From assembly GCF_011043775.1 (NCBI RefSeq), contig NZ_JAAKXY010000005.1, positions 186,001 through 250,000 on the forward strand: DNA of 64,000 bases, written 5' to 3'. Positions 42,964 to 54,400 of this stretch are shown in pieces. This stretch comes from Natronolimnobius sp. AArcel1. GTDB lineage: Archaea; Halobacteriota; Halobacteria; Halobacteriales; Natrialbaceae. The notes under the pieces are model-generated. The model had not been told where the DNA came from. It did no database searches and was given only the letters and a program-made list of their open reading frames with translations. Numbering within the stretch: position 1 is the stretch's first letter; each line of letters opens with the position of its first letter. The translations under genes and the position numbers were made by a program.

Positions 42964-44082
42964 ATGTCTCTGACCGATCCCGACGATGCCGTCGAATTGC
43001 TCCTCGTTGAGGACAACCACGACGACGCCCGATTCATCGAACGGCTGATCCACGAACGCCAATCCACCCTCGAGCGAGAGGGGACTGACGCGCCAATCGA
43101 GATCGCTGCGATTGACCATGTTGATCACCTCGAGGCCGCGCTTGAACGAATCCGAACAGACTCGCCGGACGTCGTCCTCCTCGATCTATTGCTTCCTGAT
43201 AGCCGTGGACTCGAGACGATTGAGCGCGTTATCGAGTATGCGCCGGATCTGCCGATTGTCGTTGTGACCGGCCAGAACGAAACCGACACTGGCATCGAAG
43301 CGATCCAGTGTGGGGCCCAAGAGTATCTTTCAAAAGGGACTGTTACTGGCGAGACGATTTTGCGAACGCTTCGCTACGCACTCGAGCGCTCGCGACACCA
43401 GCGTGAACTCGTTGACCGGAATCATCGACTTGCGCTGCTCAATCGGATCGTCAGACAGGATATCAGAAACGACGTGAGCATGATCGTCGGTCTCGGCGAC
43501 CAACTGCAGGACGGTATTGACCCGAACGACGAACGAACCCTCGAATTGTTACTTGACGCGGCTGACCACGCTGTTGATCTCACAGATACGGCTGCTGCAG
43601 TGATTGACGTGATTGCAGCAGATAGTGTCGAACACGATCCGTGTGATCTGCACGCGATTCTCGAACCCGAGGTTACACGGATGCAACAGACTCACAATGT
43701 CGAACTCACGTTCGAACGTGCGGACCCCGACGAGGGACCAGTGATCGTTCGGGCGTCACCGATGCTCGGATCCGTATTCGAACACCTCCTCGACAACGCT
43801 GTTTCTCACTCTGACCAGCCGACACCACAGGTCACCGTGACACTCGAGACGACCGAGACGAACGTCACTGTCACAATCTGCGATGATGGAATCGGTATTC
43901 CGGACGCGCAGAAACAGGCGCTGGCCGATCCGAACGCCCGATTTTCTGCTCGATCTGGAATGGGCGTCGGGTTGTATCTGGTGACGACACTGCTCGAGTC
44001 CTTCGGTGGCCATCTCGAGATTACCGACAATGATCCGCGGGGAACGCAGGTTGCTGTGACGCTCGAGCGAGAGTTGTTGTAA
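42964..44082 (+). CDS. Receiver-kinase protein lacking the phosphoacceptor His
   Basis: A cytoplasmic protein of 372 residues. Receiver domain (residues about 11-135): acidic pair in LLLVEDN (Glu16/Asp17), phosphoacceptor Asp74 in VVLLDLLLPD, Lys124 in YLSKG. The dimerisation helix then reads LLNRIVRQDIRNDV; in related haloarchaeal proteins this is RHDIRNDM, with His the phosphoacceptor. Here position 165 is Gln (codon CAG), so autophosphorylation on that residue cannot happen. The HATPase_c domain looks complete: LLDNAVSHS, DDGIGIPDAQ, GMGVGLYLV. ATG 42964 (MSLTDPDDAVELL) is chosen; upstream codons are non-family. It diverges from the 7TM kinase, which may phosphorylate its receiver. Confidence 0.88.
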   Translation: MSLTDPDDAVELLLVEDNHDDARFIERLIHERQSTLEREGTDAPIEIAAIDHVDHLEAALERIRTDSPDVVLLDLLLPDSRGLETIERVIEYAPDLPIVVVTGQNETDTGIEAIQCGAQEYLSKGTVTGETILRTLRYALERSRHQRELVDRNHRLALLNRIVRQDIRNDVSMIVGLGDQLQDGIDPNDERTLELLLDAADHAVDLTDTAAAVIDVIAADSVEHDPCDLHAILEPEVTRMQQTHNVELTFERADPDEGPVIVRASPMLGSVFEHLLDNAVSHSDQPTPQVTVTLETTETNVTVTICDDGIGIPDAQKQALADPNARFSARSGMGVGLYLVTTLLESFGGHLEITDNDPRGTQVAVTLERELL

Positions 44083-44100
44083 ACGGTACAGCAGACCGTC

Positions 44101-44376
44101 TCAACTCCTCTCAGAGAATTTTGTCGACAGTCGGTCGAGGCGCTCCTGTGCCGATTCCGTGCGCGATTGCGTCTCCTCAGGCAGGTATTTGGCGTCCTCG
44201 AGCGAACCTGCCTCGACAACGACTTCGAGAACCGCTCCCCCGCTTCGTGCGTCTGGAGGTAGCTGGGTTACGTCGACCTCGAGTTGGTCAATGGGTTTGC
44301 TGTCTCCCTCGAGCAAGAGCACGGCCGTCTGTCCGTCGATGATCCGATCGAGGGTTGCGGTGTGGGTGGTGGCCAT
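44101..44376 (-). CDS. DUF3006 family protein
   Basis: A small cytoplasmic protein of 91 residues that matches the DUF3006 family: it begins ATLDRIIDGQTAVLLLEGD and continues with DQLEVDVTQLPPDARSGGAVLEVVV. In other prokaryotes these are often near MBL-fold ComEC/Rec2-like hydrolases; here the nearest such protein is about 12 kb away (55818-56975). The C-terminal third is charged and likely helical (ESAQERLDRLSTKF). It diverges from the HxlR fusion gene by 141 bp and converges with the receiver-kinase (18 bp between stops). Function unknown. Confidence 0.82.
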   Translation of the reverse strand: MATTHTATLDRIIDGQTAVLLLEGDSKPIDQLEVDVTQLPPDARSGGAVLEVVVEAGSLEDAKYLPEETQSRTESAQERLDRLSTKFSERS

Positions 44377-44499
44377 TATCGGCTAGTCGTGCTGTAGCTA
44401 CGTCAAACGGCGGGTCGTCACTGTTTGTGTGTCGCTGGGTAGTTCGTCTGTCTGTCCAGCCATGGCTCACACCTGTCTGGAGGACACACATATAGTGGT

Positions 44500-44528
44500 G
44501 GCCTGTCCAGATGGTGTATGGACAGGCC
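44500..44528. promoter_or_regulatory. perfect 10-bp inverted repeat over the HxlR start codon
   Basis: GGCCTGTCCA (44500-44509) and TGGACAGGCC (44519-44528) are exact inverted copies with a 9-nt spacer. The right arm overlaps the ATG at 44518 and a TATA-like ACATATAG lies at 44487-44494, about 26 nt before the ATG. Binding here would block transcription start, so this is a good candidate for autoregulation by the HxlR-type protein. A CTGTCCAG octamer occurs again at about 44453-44460. Confidence 0.6.
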
Positions 44529-45342
44529 CGACGTGTTCCTCCCACCTGACGATCGGCTCGCGCTTGACGCCCTATCGTTGCTCTCGAATAAGTGGGAGCC
44601 AGTCGTAATCGCCGTTCTTCTGGAGTCTGGTCCCCTTCGGTTCAGCGAACTCGAGGCTGCCATTCCTGATATCTCTCCGAATATGCTCACGAAGACACTC
44701 GAGTCGCTCTCAGAACACGACCTCATCGACCGGTCTGTCGTCACCGACTCACCGTTGACTGTCTCGTATGAGTTGACAGATGCCGGTCGTGACTTGCAAC
44801 CGGTGTTTGACTCGCTCATCGCCTGGGGATCCGACCATATTGGCTCTGTTCGGCCAACGGTCATCCTCGGTGACCGTGATCGCCGACTCCTCGAGTTGTA
44901 CGGCGCGTGGCTAGACAACGAATTCGACAGTCAGACGGTCAGTGACCAAGCACAGCTTCAACGCCGCTTCGCGGAGACACCGGATGTCGTTGTCTTCGAT
45001 ATCGATCTGTGGGATGACGATCCACCCACGTTTAGTCGGCGCTGTCCCGGAACGACCCGACGCATTGGGCTTGTTGGTGACCGTCCTGCCCCGTCACTCT
45101 GTGCGTGGCCATGCGATACGTTCCTTCGGAAACCGCTTCGCAAAGACGAACTGATCGCTGCCGTTGATCGACAGGTCGAACGACTCGGTCAACCAGAGCC
45201 GACACGCGAGCGCGAAGCAATCGAATCGACGCTGTCGCTTCTCGAGGGGACGTACTCGAAGCAACTGTTGGAAACGGACGAGCACGTGGCACCACTCTAT
45301 GATCGGCTCTCATCCCTCGATGATTCACTTAGGGAAACCTAA
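44518..45342 (+). CDS. HxlR-type wHTH fused to receiver-like and HalX-like domains
   Basis: A 274-residue fusion. Residues 1-105 form an HxlR-type winged helix: LDALSLLSNKWEPVVIAVLLESGPLRFSELEAAIPDISPNMLTKTLESLSEHDLI, then SYELTDAGRDLQPVF. Residues about 113-222 look like a receiver: VILGDRDRRLLELYGAWL, Asp161 in DVVVFDIDL, and Lys205 in FLRKPLRKDEL. The final 45 residues (STLSLLEGTYSKQLLETDEHVAPLYDRLSSL) form a coil like the HalX tail of haloarchaeal REC-HalX regulators. Fusing HxlR to a receiver is unusual. The start codon sits in a perfect palindrome, and two kinase genes lie in the same region (40641 and 42964). Confidence 0.8.
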   Translation: MDRPDVFLPPDDRLALDALSLLSNKWEPVVIAVLLESGPLRFSELEAAIPDISPNMLTKTLESLSEHDLIDRSVVTDSPLTVSYELTDAGRDLQPVFDSLIAWGSDHIGSVRPTVILGDRDRRLLELYGAWLDNEFDSQTVSDQAQLQRRFAETPDVVVFDIDLWDDDPPTFSRRCPGTTRRIGLVGDRPAPSLCAWPCDTFLRKPLRKDELIAAVDRQVERLGQPEPTREREAIESTLSLLEGTYSKQLLETDEHVAPLYDRLSSLDDSLRET

Positions 45343-45369
45343 GTGGACTACTACTGAATTTCTAAGCTG

Positions 45370-45379
45370 GATATTATTA
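45370..45379 (+). promoter_or_regulatory. TATA-like box for the giant surface-protein gene
   Basis: GATATTATTA is centred about 27 nt before the ATG at 45402. This supports 45402 as start (MANMGRNTTR) over 45384 and 45411. Confidence 0.45.
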
Positions 45380-45401
45380 CGGGTTGAATTTACTCTATCT
45401 C

Positions 45402-48400
45402 ATGGCAAACATGGGACGGAATACGACCCGGTATAACTCGGGCGTATTCATCTGGGTTGGTTTACTTGCTGTCTGTGGATTGTGCATCGGTGCAGGTGCA
45501 GTCGGAATCGCTACAGCAGACGGTGATCGCGAGTTTTCGTCGGACGGTGTCACACCGACGCAGTTCGATAGTAACGAAAGCGATGTTCTTTGGGAGACTG
45601 ATACAGCCCTCTCGACGGGGGCAGCCCCAACGGTGGTCGACGGAATTCTCGTAACGACAACCGGCATCTCTGGCGGAGACGGGACTGTCACTGCGTACGA
45701 CGTGGGGACGGGTGAGACGCGCTGGACGACCGAGATTCCGGCCGACGGGTCGCCGACCGTCGTCGACGGGACGGTCTACGTCACCGGCGCAGACAGCGTA
45801 TGGGCGCTCGATCTGGAACTCGGGACGCTCGAGTGGGAGGTCGAGTTCGAGGACGGGACCAGTTCCTCGCGAGCGCTCGGGGTCGACGGCGAGTACGTCT
45901 ATGTGGGTTCGGACGGAGATCACCTCCACGCCCTCGACGCCGAGGACGGCACTGAGCAGTGGTCAAAAGAGACGGCGACCATCTACAGCGGTCCAACCAT
46001 CGTCGACGGGACCGTCTACGTTGGTACGGCCGACGAGCTCGTTGCGGTCGATGCGTCTGACGGTGAGGAACAATGGACGTGGGACGACTACGGCGTCCTC
46101 GAGGATCGGTCGGCCATCTCGGAGCCGACGGTGTCCGACGGCCTCCTCTACGTCAGCCTTGGAGAGGGAACCGAACAGGGTGGCTACGATCGCTCCACCG
46201 TGGCGCTCGACCTCAAGGATGGCGTGACTGAGTGGACGTACGAGTTTGCCGATCCCTCGGGAGGAGACGTCTCCCAGACGCCCACGACACCAACAGTCTC
46301 GGGCGAGAACGGTGAGGAAACGGTTTACGTCGCATACGACGGACTGTACGCCCTGGATGCGGCCGACGGTTCCGAACGCTGGACCGACGAGACGACGGTG
46401 TGGGACGCACCGACGGTAGCCGACGGAATGGTGTTCGTTCCGCAGTCGACCGATTCAGAGGCGCTACGAGCGCTCGAGGTGACTGACGGCGAAGAACTGT
46501 GGTCAGTCGAAACGGGTGATCGCAGCAATATTATCGTTGTCGACGGCATTGCCTACGTCGCGGCGCAGACAGGAGATACGCGACTGCTGGCCATCGACGC
46601 CGGCGTCTCGGGATCCAGTGCAGACTCCCGTGTGATGCTCGGCGCGCAAAACAATCACCACGCGTGGACTGGCGAGGTGCCCGAGACGGAGCCTCGCGTC
46701 GTGGACCTCGAGTACGATGAGGGCGTCTTCGCCGGAGACGAGGTTTCGGTCATGGTGACGGCCAGAAACGACTGGGGTCCAACGAGTGCTGCGAATTACG
46801 ACCTCGAGATCGACGGCGAGGCCGAGACCGTGACCCTCGACGTTCCGGCCTACGGGACGAACACCGCCGACTTGTCGTTACCCGCGCCCGATGAAGCAGG
46901 GACGTACGACCTCGAGGTCGATGGCGAGGTAGTCGGGACGATTACCGTCGTTGACGAGTCCGATCCGATCGTCAGGGACGTTCAGCCGTTCTACGAGACG
47001 TGGCTCGAGGGCGAGTCGATACAGATCGCCTATGAGGCGACGAATATCGGGACTGGTGACGACGGCCACGTAGAGGAGGCGACGCTTGAACTCGAAGAAG
47101 TGGATAGCGAGGAACGCGAAGTCGTCGGCTACACGGACGAATCGGAAGCACTCGGTTCAGGTGAGACGAGGACATACTACCTCGATACCGACGGAACCAG
47201 CGACCCCGGCGAGTACACCGCGTACCTCGAAGGAGAGGCAATTGGGACGGTTGTCGTGGTTCCGGAATCAGACCCAGTCCACTTGGCCGACACCAACCGA
47301 CTGCACGATTCGATCATCAGCGGCGTTGAAGCGCCGGTTGACTCGAGCGCTGCAGGCGAGGCGAGCGTCGACGTGCGCTACGAGAACCTCGCCAACGAGG
47401 ATCAGAGTGTCGACAGCGAACTCGTCGCTTACGATGGGGGAAGTGAAGTCTCGAGCGTCACCGAGACCGTTGACGTCGGCGGCGAAAGCGCCGTGACCGC
47501 GCGATTGAGCGTTCCGATTGCCGAAGCCGGTACGTACGATCTCGAGGTCGACGGCCAGCCCGTCGGTGACGTTGAGGTACTCGTCGACGGCGTTCAGGAC
47601 GGTGACAGCATTCAGGACGCAATTGACGCAGCCCAGCCAGGCGAGACGATCCTCGTCGGCGATGGGACCTACGAAGAGTCACTGACGATAGACAAGGAAT
47701 TGACGCTGCGTTCGGTGTCCGACGGTGGTGCCGTCCTCGATGGTGGGGACGAACTCGAGCGTGCGATCACGGTCGAGTCGGATGACGTAACCGTCGACGG
47801 GTTCCGGATTGAGGGGTATTCCGGCGGAGGCGAGGCAGTCTTCATCGATGGTGATCGGTTCACACTTCGAAATACCGTTCTCGTCGACAACGATATTGAC
47901 GCACTTTCAATCAACCGAAACAGTAACGAATTCAGTATCGATCGCAACGAGATTCGCAGAAACAAGGACGGTATTGCCGACGTTGATAGTTTCCACGCTT
48001 CCGACCTGGGTACAATCACGAACAACACGATTAAAGACAACCATGGTCTTGGGATCGACCTTTCAGGGGACGATCACGTTATCGAGACGAACAACGTGAG
48101 CGGCAACGAAAACGGGATTTCTTCGACAGGATGGAGGTCGGAAATCCGTCACAACAACGTGTCGACAGCCGACGGAACTGCCATCGAAACGTTCGCCGGG
48201 GCAATCATCGAGGACAACGTAATCCAGAACACTCCTATCGGAATCGAAGGTAACTGGGACGATCTCACCGTTCATGCAAACGAGTTCTCGGGCACGGAGA
48301 CCGACCTCATCTTGGACGACGTTACCGATATTACTGTCACAGACAACCAGTTCGCTACTGGAATCAGCCTCTCTAACGTTCCTGACAATCTCGACGACAA

Positions 48401-51400
48401 GCCACACGAGATGTCCGGAAACACCGTTGGAGGGGATCCGCTCGTGTACGTCGTTGGCGAAGACAGTCCCGAGATCGACTCGAGTGCTGGACAGGTCATC
48501 CTCGTCGACGTGACAAACCTTGACCTTGAGGGCCACTCCTTCTCGGACGTGACGGCGGGAGTCCAGATAGCACACTCCGATAGCGTCGATGTCACCGGCG
48601 CCGACTTCACTGATATCGGTGACGGCGGCGCGATCAGTATCTGGCACTCGTCGTCTGTGACCGTCGATGATGTCGACGTGATGGACGCAGAATATGGGGT
48701 GGACGTTTTCGATAGTGACGGCGTGACGGTCTCGAATGTGGACTTCACAGCTGTCGGTCGCACCGCGATTCACGTTGAACACGTCGAGGACCTCTCAATC
48801 GTCGGGAACAGCGTCCAGGACGCTAACCGCGGTCTCCACGTACTCACTGCAGACGAGTTGACAGTGATAGACAACGTCATCGAGGACTCGAGCACTGGCG
48901 TTCAGTTCGGTCGGCTCTCGCCTGGCGGTCTGTCCACGGTTGAAAACCTCACGTTCACGAACAACACGATCACCGGAAGTAGCGGCGACGGCGTGAAGAT
49001 GGATTGGGGTTCGCTCACCGGCGACGTGACGGTTCGCGATTCCATCGTTCGTGACAACGACGGAGTCGGAATGGACCTCGACATCGACGGTGTAAGCGCG
49101 ACGGTCGAGAACAACACCGTCAGGGACAACAACGGCGATGCTGGATTCGATCTCAGCGTTGAAGGAGAGACAGTAACGGTTACAAACAACACCGTCAGGG
49201 ACAACGACGGTGACGCCGGATTTGCCATCGATGTCGAGGGCGAGACGGCGACAATCTCGAACAACGTCGTCACGAACAACGGCGCCGACGTCGGGTTCGA
49301 TATCGAAATCGAGACGGTCGACGGTTCGATCGAGTCGAACACCGTCCGACACAACGTCGACGGACTCGTTGTGGCCGGTGCGACCGCTACCGGCGTGAAC
49401 GTCACGATCACCGAGAACCTCATCGAGGAGAACACGGGGACCGGACTCACCGTCAGCGATCACTTCGAGTCTGTTCTCGTTACTGAGAACTCCATCGCCG
49501 ACAACGACGACGGGTTCCACTACAACCGTGGAGACGACGTAGTTCTCAACGCGACGAACAATTGGTGGGGTGCGGCCGACGGGCCGAGCGGCGACGCAAC
49601 CGACCCCGACACTGACGACGTCGCCGAGGGAAGCGGCAACTCGATCACGACCAGCGATCGAGACTGGTTAGACGACGAGTCCGTTCGATTTTCACCGTGG
49701 CTCGAGGTCCCACTCGTTGAGACTGGAACGATCACTGGCACTGTCACAGACGATTCCGACACCCCGCTTGAGGGAGCGACTGTCGTCGTAACCGACAACG
49801 CCGAAATCACTGAAACGGTCGAAACCGACGAAGACGGCGAGTACGAACTCATCGTTCCCGCCGGGACGTATGACCTGACGGTGAGTGCTGACGGCTACGT
49901 CGAGGGCGAAGCGACCGGCCTCGAGGTGACTGAAGACGATACACTTACCGAAGACGTCGAACTCGAGGCGGTCGATGTCGAACCCGAAACAGGAACTGTC
50001 GCCGGCCAGGTGACCGAAGCAGAGACCGACGATCCTGTCATGAGTGCCCATGTCACTGCCACTGGCGGTAGTGATCACGAACTTACGCTCTCTGACGTAG
50101 ACGGAAAGTACGAACTCGAGCTCCAGCCGGGAACGTACATACTCGAGGTGTTCACCGAAGACGTACCGCCGTTGACTGGAACTGCCGAGGAGGTCGTGGT
50201 GACTGACGGTGAAACCACGACGGCCGATATCGTCGTCTCGCCGGAGCCGCTCGAGCCGCCGTCGACCAACGTTTCCGTGGAAATTCTCTCTGACGAGAGT
50301 ACGACGAGCGTTACCGAGGGTTCGGAGCTGACCGTCGTAGCGTCGGTAGAGAACACCGGTGACGAACCAGCCGAGCGCATGACCGGGCTTGGCGTCATGC
50401 CGGCGACCGGTCTCCCTGACGGCGGTGACGGAACGGTTAATTCAGAGATGACCACGGAGGTAGACCGTGTGGAACCACTGTACGAGTCGGATCTTCGTGA
50501 AATCTCCCTCGAGCCAGGTGAAACAACCACCGAGACGTTCACGTTCGAGTCGGACCTCGAGTTCGATGGTGCCGAGGCAATCGTCATCGCTGCCGAACCG
50601 GGTTCGGAGGAGGTGACCGAGTTCGACACCATTGACCTCTCTGTGTCACCGGATACCGATGCACCGGACCTCGCCGTCCGAGAGACGAGCGTGTCGAACA
50701 CAGAACCCGAAACCGGTGACGTGGTGACGATCACCGCGTCAGTCGAGAACGTCGGCGAGGGTGCTGGCGACCTGGTCGTTCCACTCGAGATCGACGGCGA
50801 AACCGTTGATACCGTCACTCGAGAACTGGAAGCCGGTGAGACAGAGGCTGTCGAGTTCACGCACACGTTCGAGACGGGCGGAGAGTTCGATGTCTCCGTT
50901 GGCGGCGAACCGGCGGGCATCGTCATGGTCCAAGAGAGCGCAGACGTTTCGATTTTCGGTGCGAGCGTGGATCGGACGGAGCTACTGGTCGACGAACGGG
51001 CCGAGGTCACCGCGAACCTCTACAACAGCGGCGACGTTGAGGGCGACATAACGGTCGAGTTGTACGCTGAAGGAGAGCATATTGAAGAGACGGTCATCGA
51101 AACCGAAACTCTCACCGCCGAACCGGGAATCACTCGTGACGCCGTCGAGTTCGAGTGGACACCGACTGAGGAACAACTCAATGGCCTCGACAACGATACT
51201 GTCACCATCAGACTCAACGATCTGGTTGTCGAGACGCTGCCGCTTGAGAACCAGTACACAGACCTCCAGGTCATCGCTGCGTCTGCATCGGAAACCGAAG
51301 TCGTGCAGGGAGAGGAGTTCCACGTTGTCGGGAGCCTCTATCAGGCTGGGACGATAGACGGACCAGAGACGATTTCGTTGAACGCGACGGCTCGAGACGG

Positions 51401-54400
51401 CGACACGGAGGTTGAACTCAACGTTACCGACGAGGTTTCGCTCGAGCCAGGGTTCTACCACCTCGGGGCGGTGAACCTCTCGGCGTCGTTCGATGAGGAG
51501 ATCGAGGCCGGAACGTACGATCTCACGCTCGGCGAGCGAGATGCCGGCGAACTCGAGGTTGTCGATGCCTACTCGGATATCCAAGTGATCGCTGCGTCTG
51601 CCTCGGAAACTGAAGTCGTGCAGGGCGAGGAGTTCCACGCCGTGGGCAGCATCTACCAGAGCGGGACGATTGACGGTCCCCAGGATATCTCGTTGAACGC
51701 AACGCATCAGGACGATAGCACCGAGACGGTGACGCTCAACACGTCCGAAGACGTTTCGCTCGAGCCAGGGTTCTACCACCTCGGGGCGGTGAACCTCTCG
51801 GCATCGTTCCACGAGGAACTCGAGGCCGGCACGTACGACCTCACGCTCGGCGAGCGAGATGCCGGCGAACTCGAGGTAATTGAAGCCACCACAGATATCC
51901 AGGTGATCGCTGGTTCTGCATCGGAAACTGAAGTCGTCCAGGGCACGGAATTTCACACCGTGGGCAGTATCTACCAGGGCGGGACGACTGACGGTCCCCA
52001 GAATATCTCATTGAACGCAACGCATCAGGACGATAGCACTGAGACGGTGACGCTCAACACATCCGAAGACGTTTCGCTCGAGCCGGGATTCTACCATCTC
52101 GGGGCGGTCAACCTCTCAGCATCGTTCGACGAGGAACTCGAGGCCGGCACCTACGACCTTACGCTGGGTGAGAACGACATCGGTGAGATTGACGTCATCG
52201 AGTCTTACTCGGATATCCAGGTGATCGCCGCGTCTGCCTCGGAAACCGAAGTTGTACAGGGTGAGGAGTTCCACGCCGTGGGCAGTCTCTACCAGAACGG
52301 GACGACTGACGGTACTCAGGATATCTCGTTGAACGCAACGCATCAGGACGATAGTACCGAGACGGTGACGCTCAACACGTCCAAAGACGTTTCGCTCGAG
52401 CCGGGATTCTACCATCTCGGGGCGATCAACCTTTCGGCGACCATTGATGAGGAGCTTGAGGCCGGCACGTACGACCTCACGCTCGGCGAGCGAGATGCCG
52501 GCGAACTCGAGGTTGTCGACGCCTACTCGGATCTCGAGGTGATCGCCGCTTCGCCTTCGGAGATGAACGTCACCAAGGGTGAGTCGTTCTACGTTGTTGG
52601 GAGCATCTACCAGAATGGGACTGCGTCTGAGCCGGAAGACATCGAGCTGAATATCTCGCCGACCGATGGAGACGAGGTCCACCCACTCAACGTTTCGAAG
52701 GATGTCGAACTCGAGCCAGGAGTCTACCACCTCGGGGCGGTCAATCTCTCGGCGACGATTGGCGACGAGTTCGAGGCCGGCACCTACGACCTCACCCTCG
52801 GCGACCGCGACGCCGGAACGATTGGCGTCGAAGAATCGCCGTCCGACATTCAGGTAATTGCGGGTTCGGTCTCAGAGATCGAAGTTCTCCAAGATGAGGA
52901 GTTCTACGTTGTCGGGAGTATCTATCAGAACGCGACGGCAAATGGCGGCGAGTCGTTCCCCGAGACGATTCCGCTGACGGCGACACCAGAACACGAGAGC
53001 GGCGAGCCAATCGACCTCGGTTCGGAAACTGTCGAACTCGAGCCCGGGGTCTACCATCTCGGCGCGCTCAATATGTCCAATACAATTTCCGACCCAGGAA
53101 CGTACTCGCTCACACTGGGAGAGCATGATGTCGGTGAAATTGAGGTCATCGAAACGCACTCCGATCTGCAGGTGATTGCGGCGTCTGCCTCCAAAGACGA
53201 GATTGTGCAAGGTGAGGAGTTCCACGCCGTGGGCAGCATCTACCAGAACGGGACCGTCTCCGAGCCAGAAGACATCGCGCTGAACGCCTCGCCGACCGAT
53301 AGCGATGACGTCTACTCGCTCAACGTCTCGGAAGACGTCGAACTCGAGCCGGGGGTCTACCACCTTGGGGCGATCAATCTCTCGGCATCGTTCGACGAGG
53401 AACTCGAGGCAGGCACCTACGATCTTACGCTCGGCGATCGAGATGCCGGCGAACTCGAGGTTGTCGACGCCTACTCGGATATCCAAGTGATCGCCGCGTC
53501 TGCATCGGAAACCGAAGTCGTGCAAGGCGAATCATTCCACGCTGTGGGTAGCCTCTACCAGAGCGGGACCGTCTCCGAGCCAGAAGACGTCGCGCTGAAC
53601 GCCTCACCGACCGATAGCGATGCAGTCCACTCGCTCAACGTCTCGGAGGACGTCGAACTCGAGCCAGGAGTCTATCACCTCGGAGCGGTCAATCTCTCGG
53701 CGACCATCGACGAGGACCTCGAGGCCGGCACGTACGACCTCACGCTCGGCGAGCGAGATGCTGGCCAACTCGAGGTTATCGATGCCTATTCAGATCTCCA
53801 GGTGATCGCTGCGTCTGCCTCGCAAACCGAAGTTGTCCATGGCGAGGAGTTCTACGTGGTGGGAAGCATCTACCAGGACGGGACTGTTAACGAACCCGAG
53901 AACGTCTCGCTGACGGCGTCTCACCAGGACAGCACGGAGACGGTGGCGCTCAACACGTCCGAAGACGTTTCGCTCGAGCCTGGATTCTACCACCTGGGTG
54001 CGGTGAATCTCTCCGCGACGTTCGAGGAGGGACAGACCGGGTCCTACGATCTCTTCCTCGGCGAGCAGTCAGCCGGTACGCTCACCGTCAGCGAACCAAC
54101 CGTCGACATCACTGAGATTGACGTCCATGGACATGCCGGCGGCATCGATCCCGATGAAGAGCACGCAAGCGACGAGGCTACTGTCGACGTGACAGTCGAG
54201 TCCGACCTCGCGGTACAGAACGTGAGCGTCTTCGTCGACTCGCTCGAGACGAACTATCTCGTCGAAGTCGATGCAGATCACATCGCTGGCGAGGACTGGT
54301 CGGCCTCGATACCACTCGAGGACCTCCCAGACGACGGCGCGTATACACTCTCTGCACTCGCCGTCGACGAAAGCGACACGGCCGACTCCTTCGCGTCGGA

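Noticed and set aside
51256-54099. Regular DNA repeats considered as CRISPR or satellite array
   Set aside because: The unit is 315 bp, in frame, and the amino-acid sequence is under coding constraint, so it is a protein repeat array.
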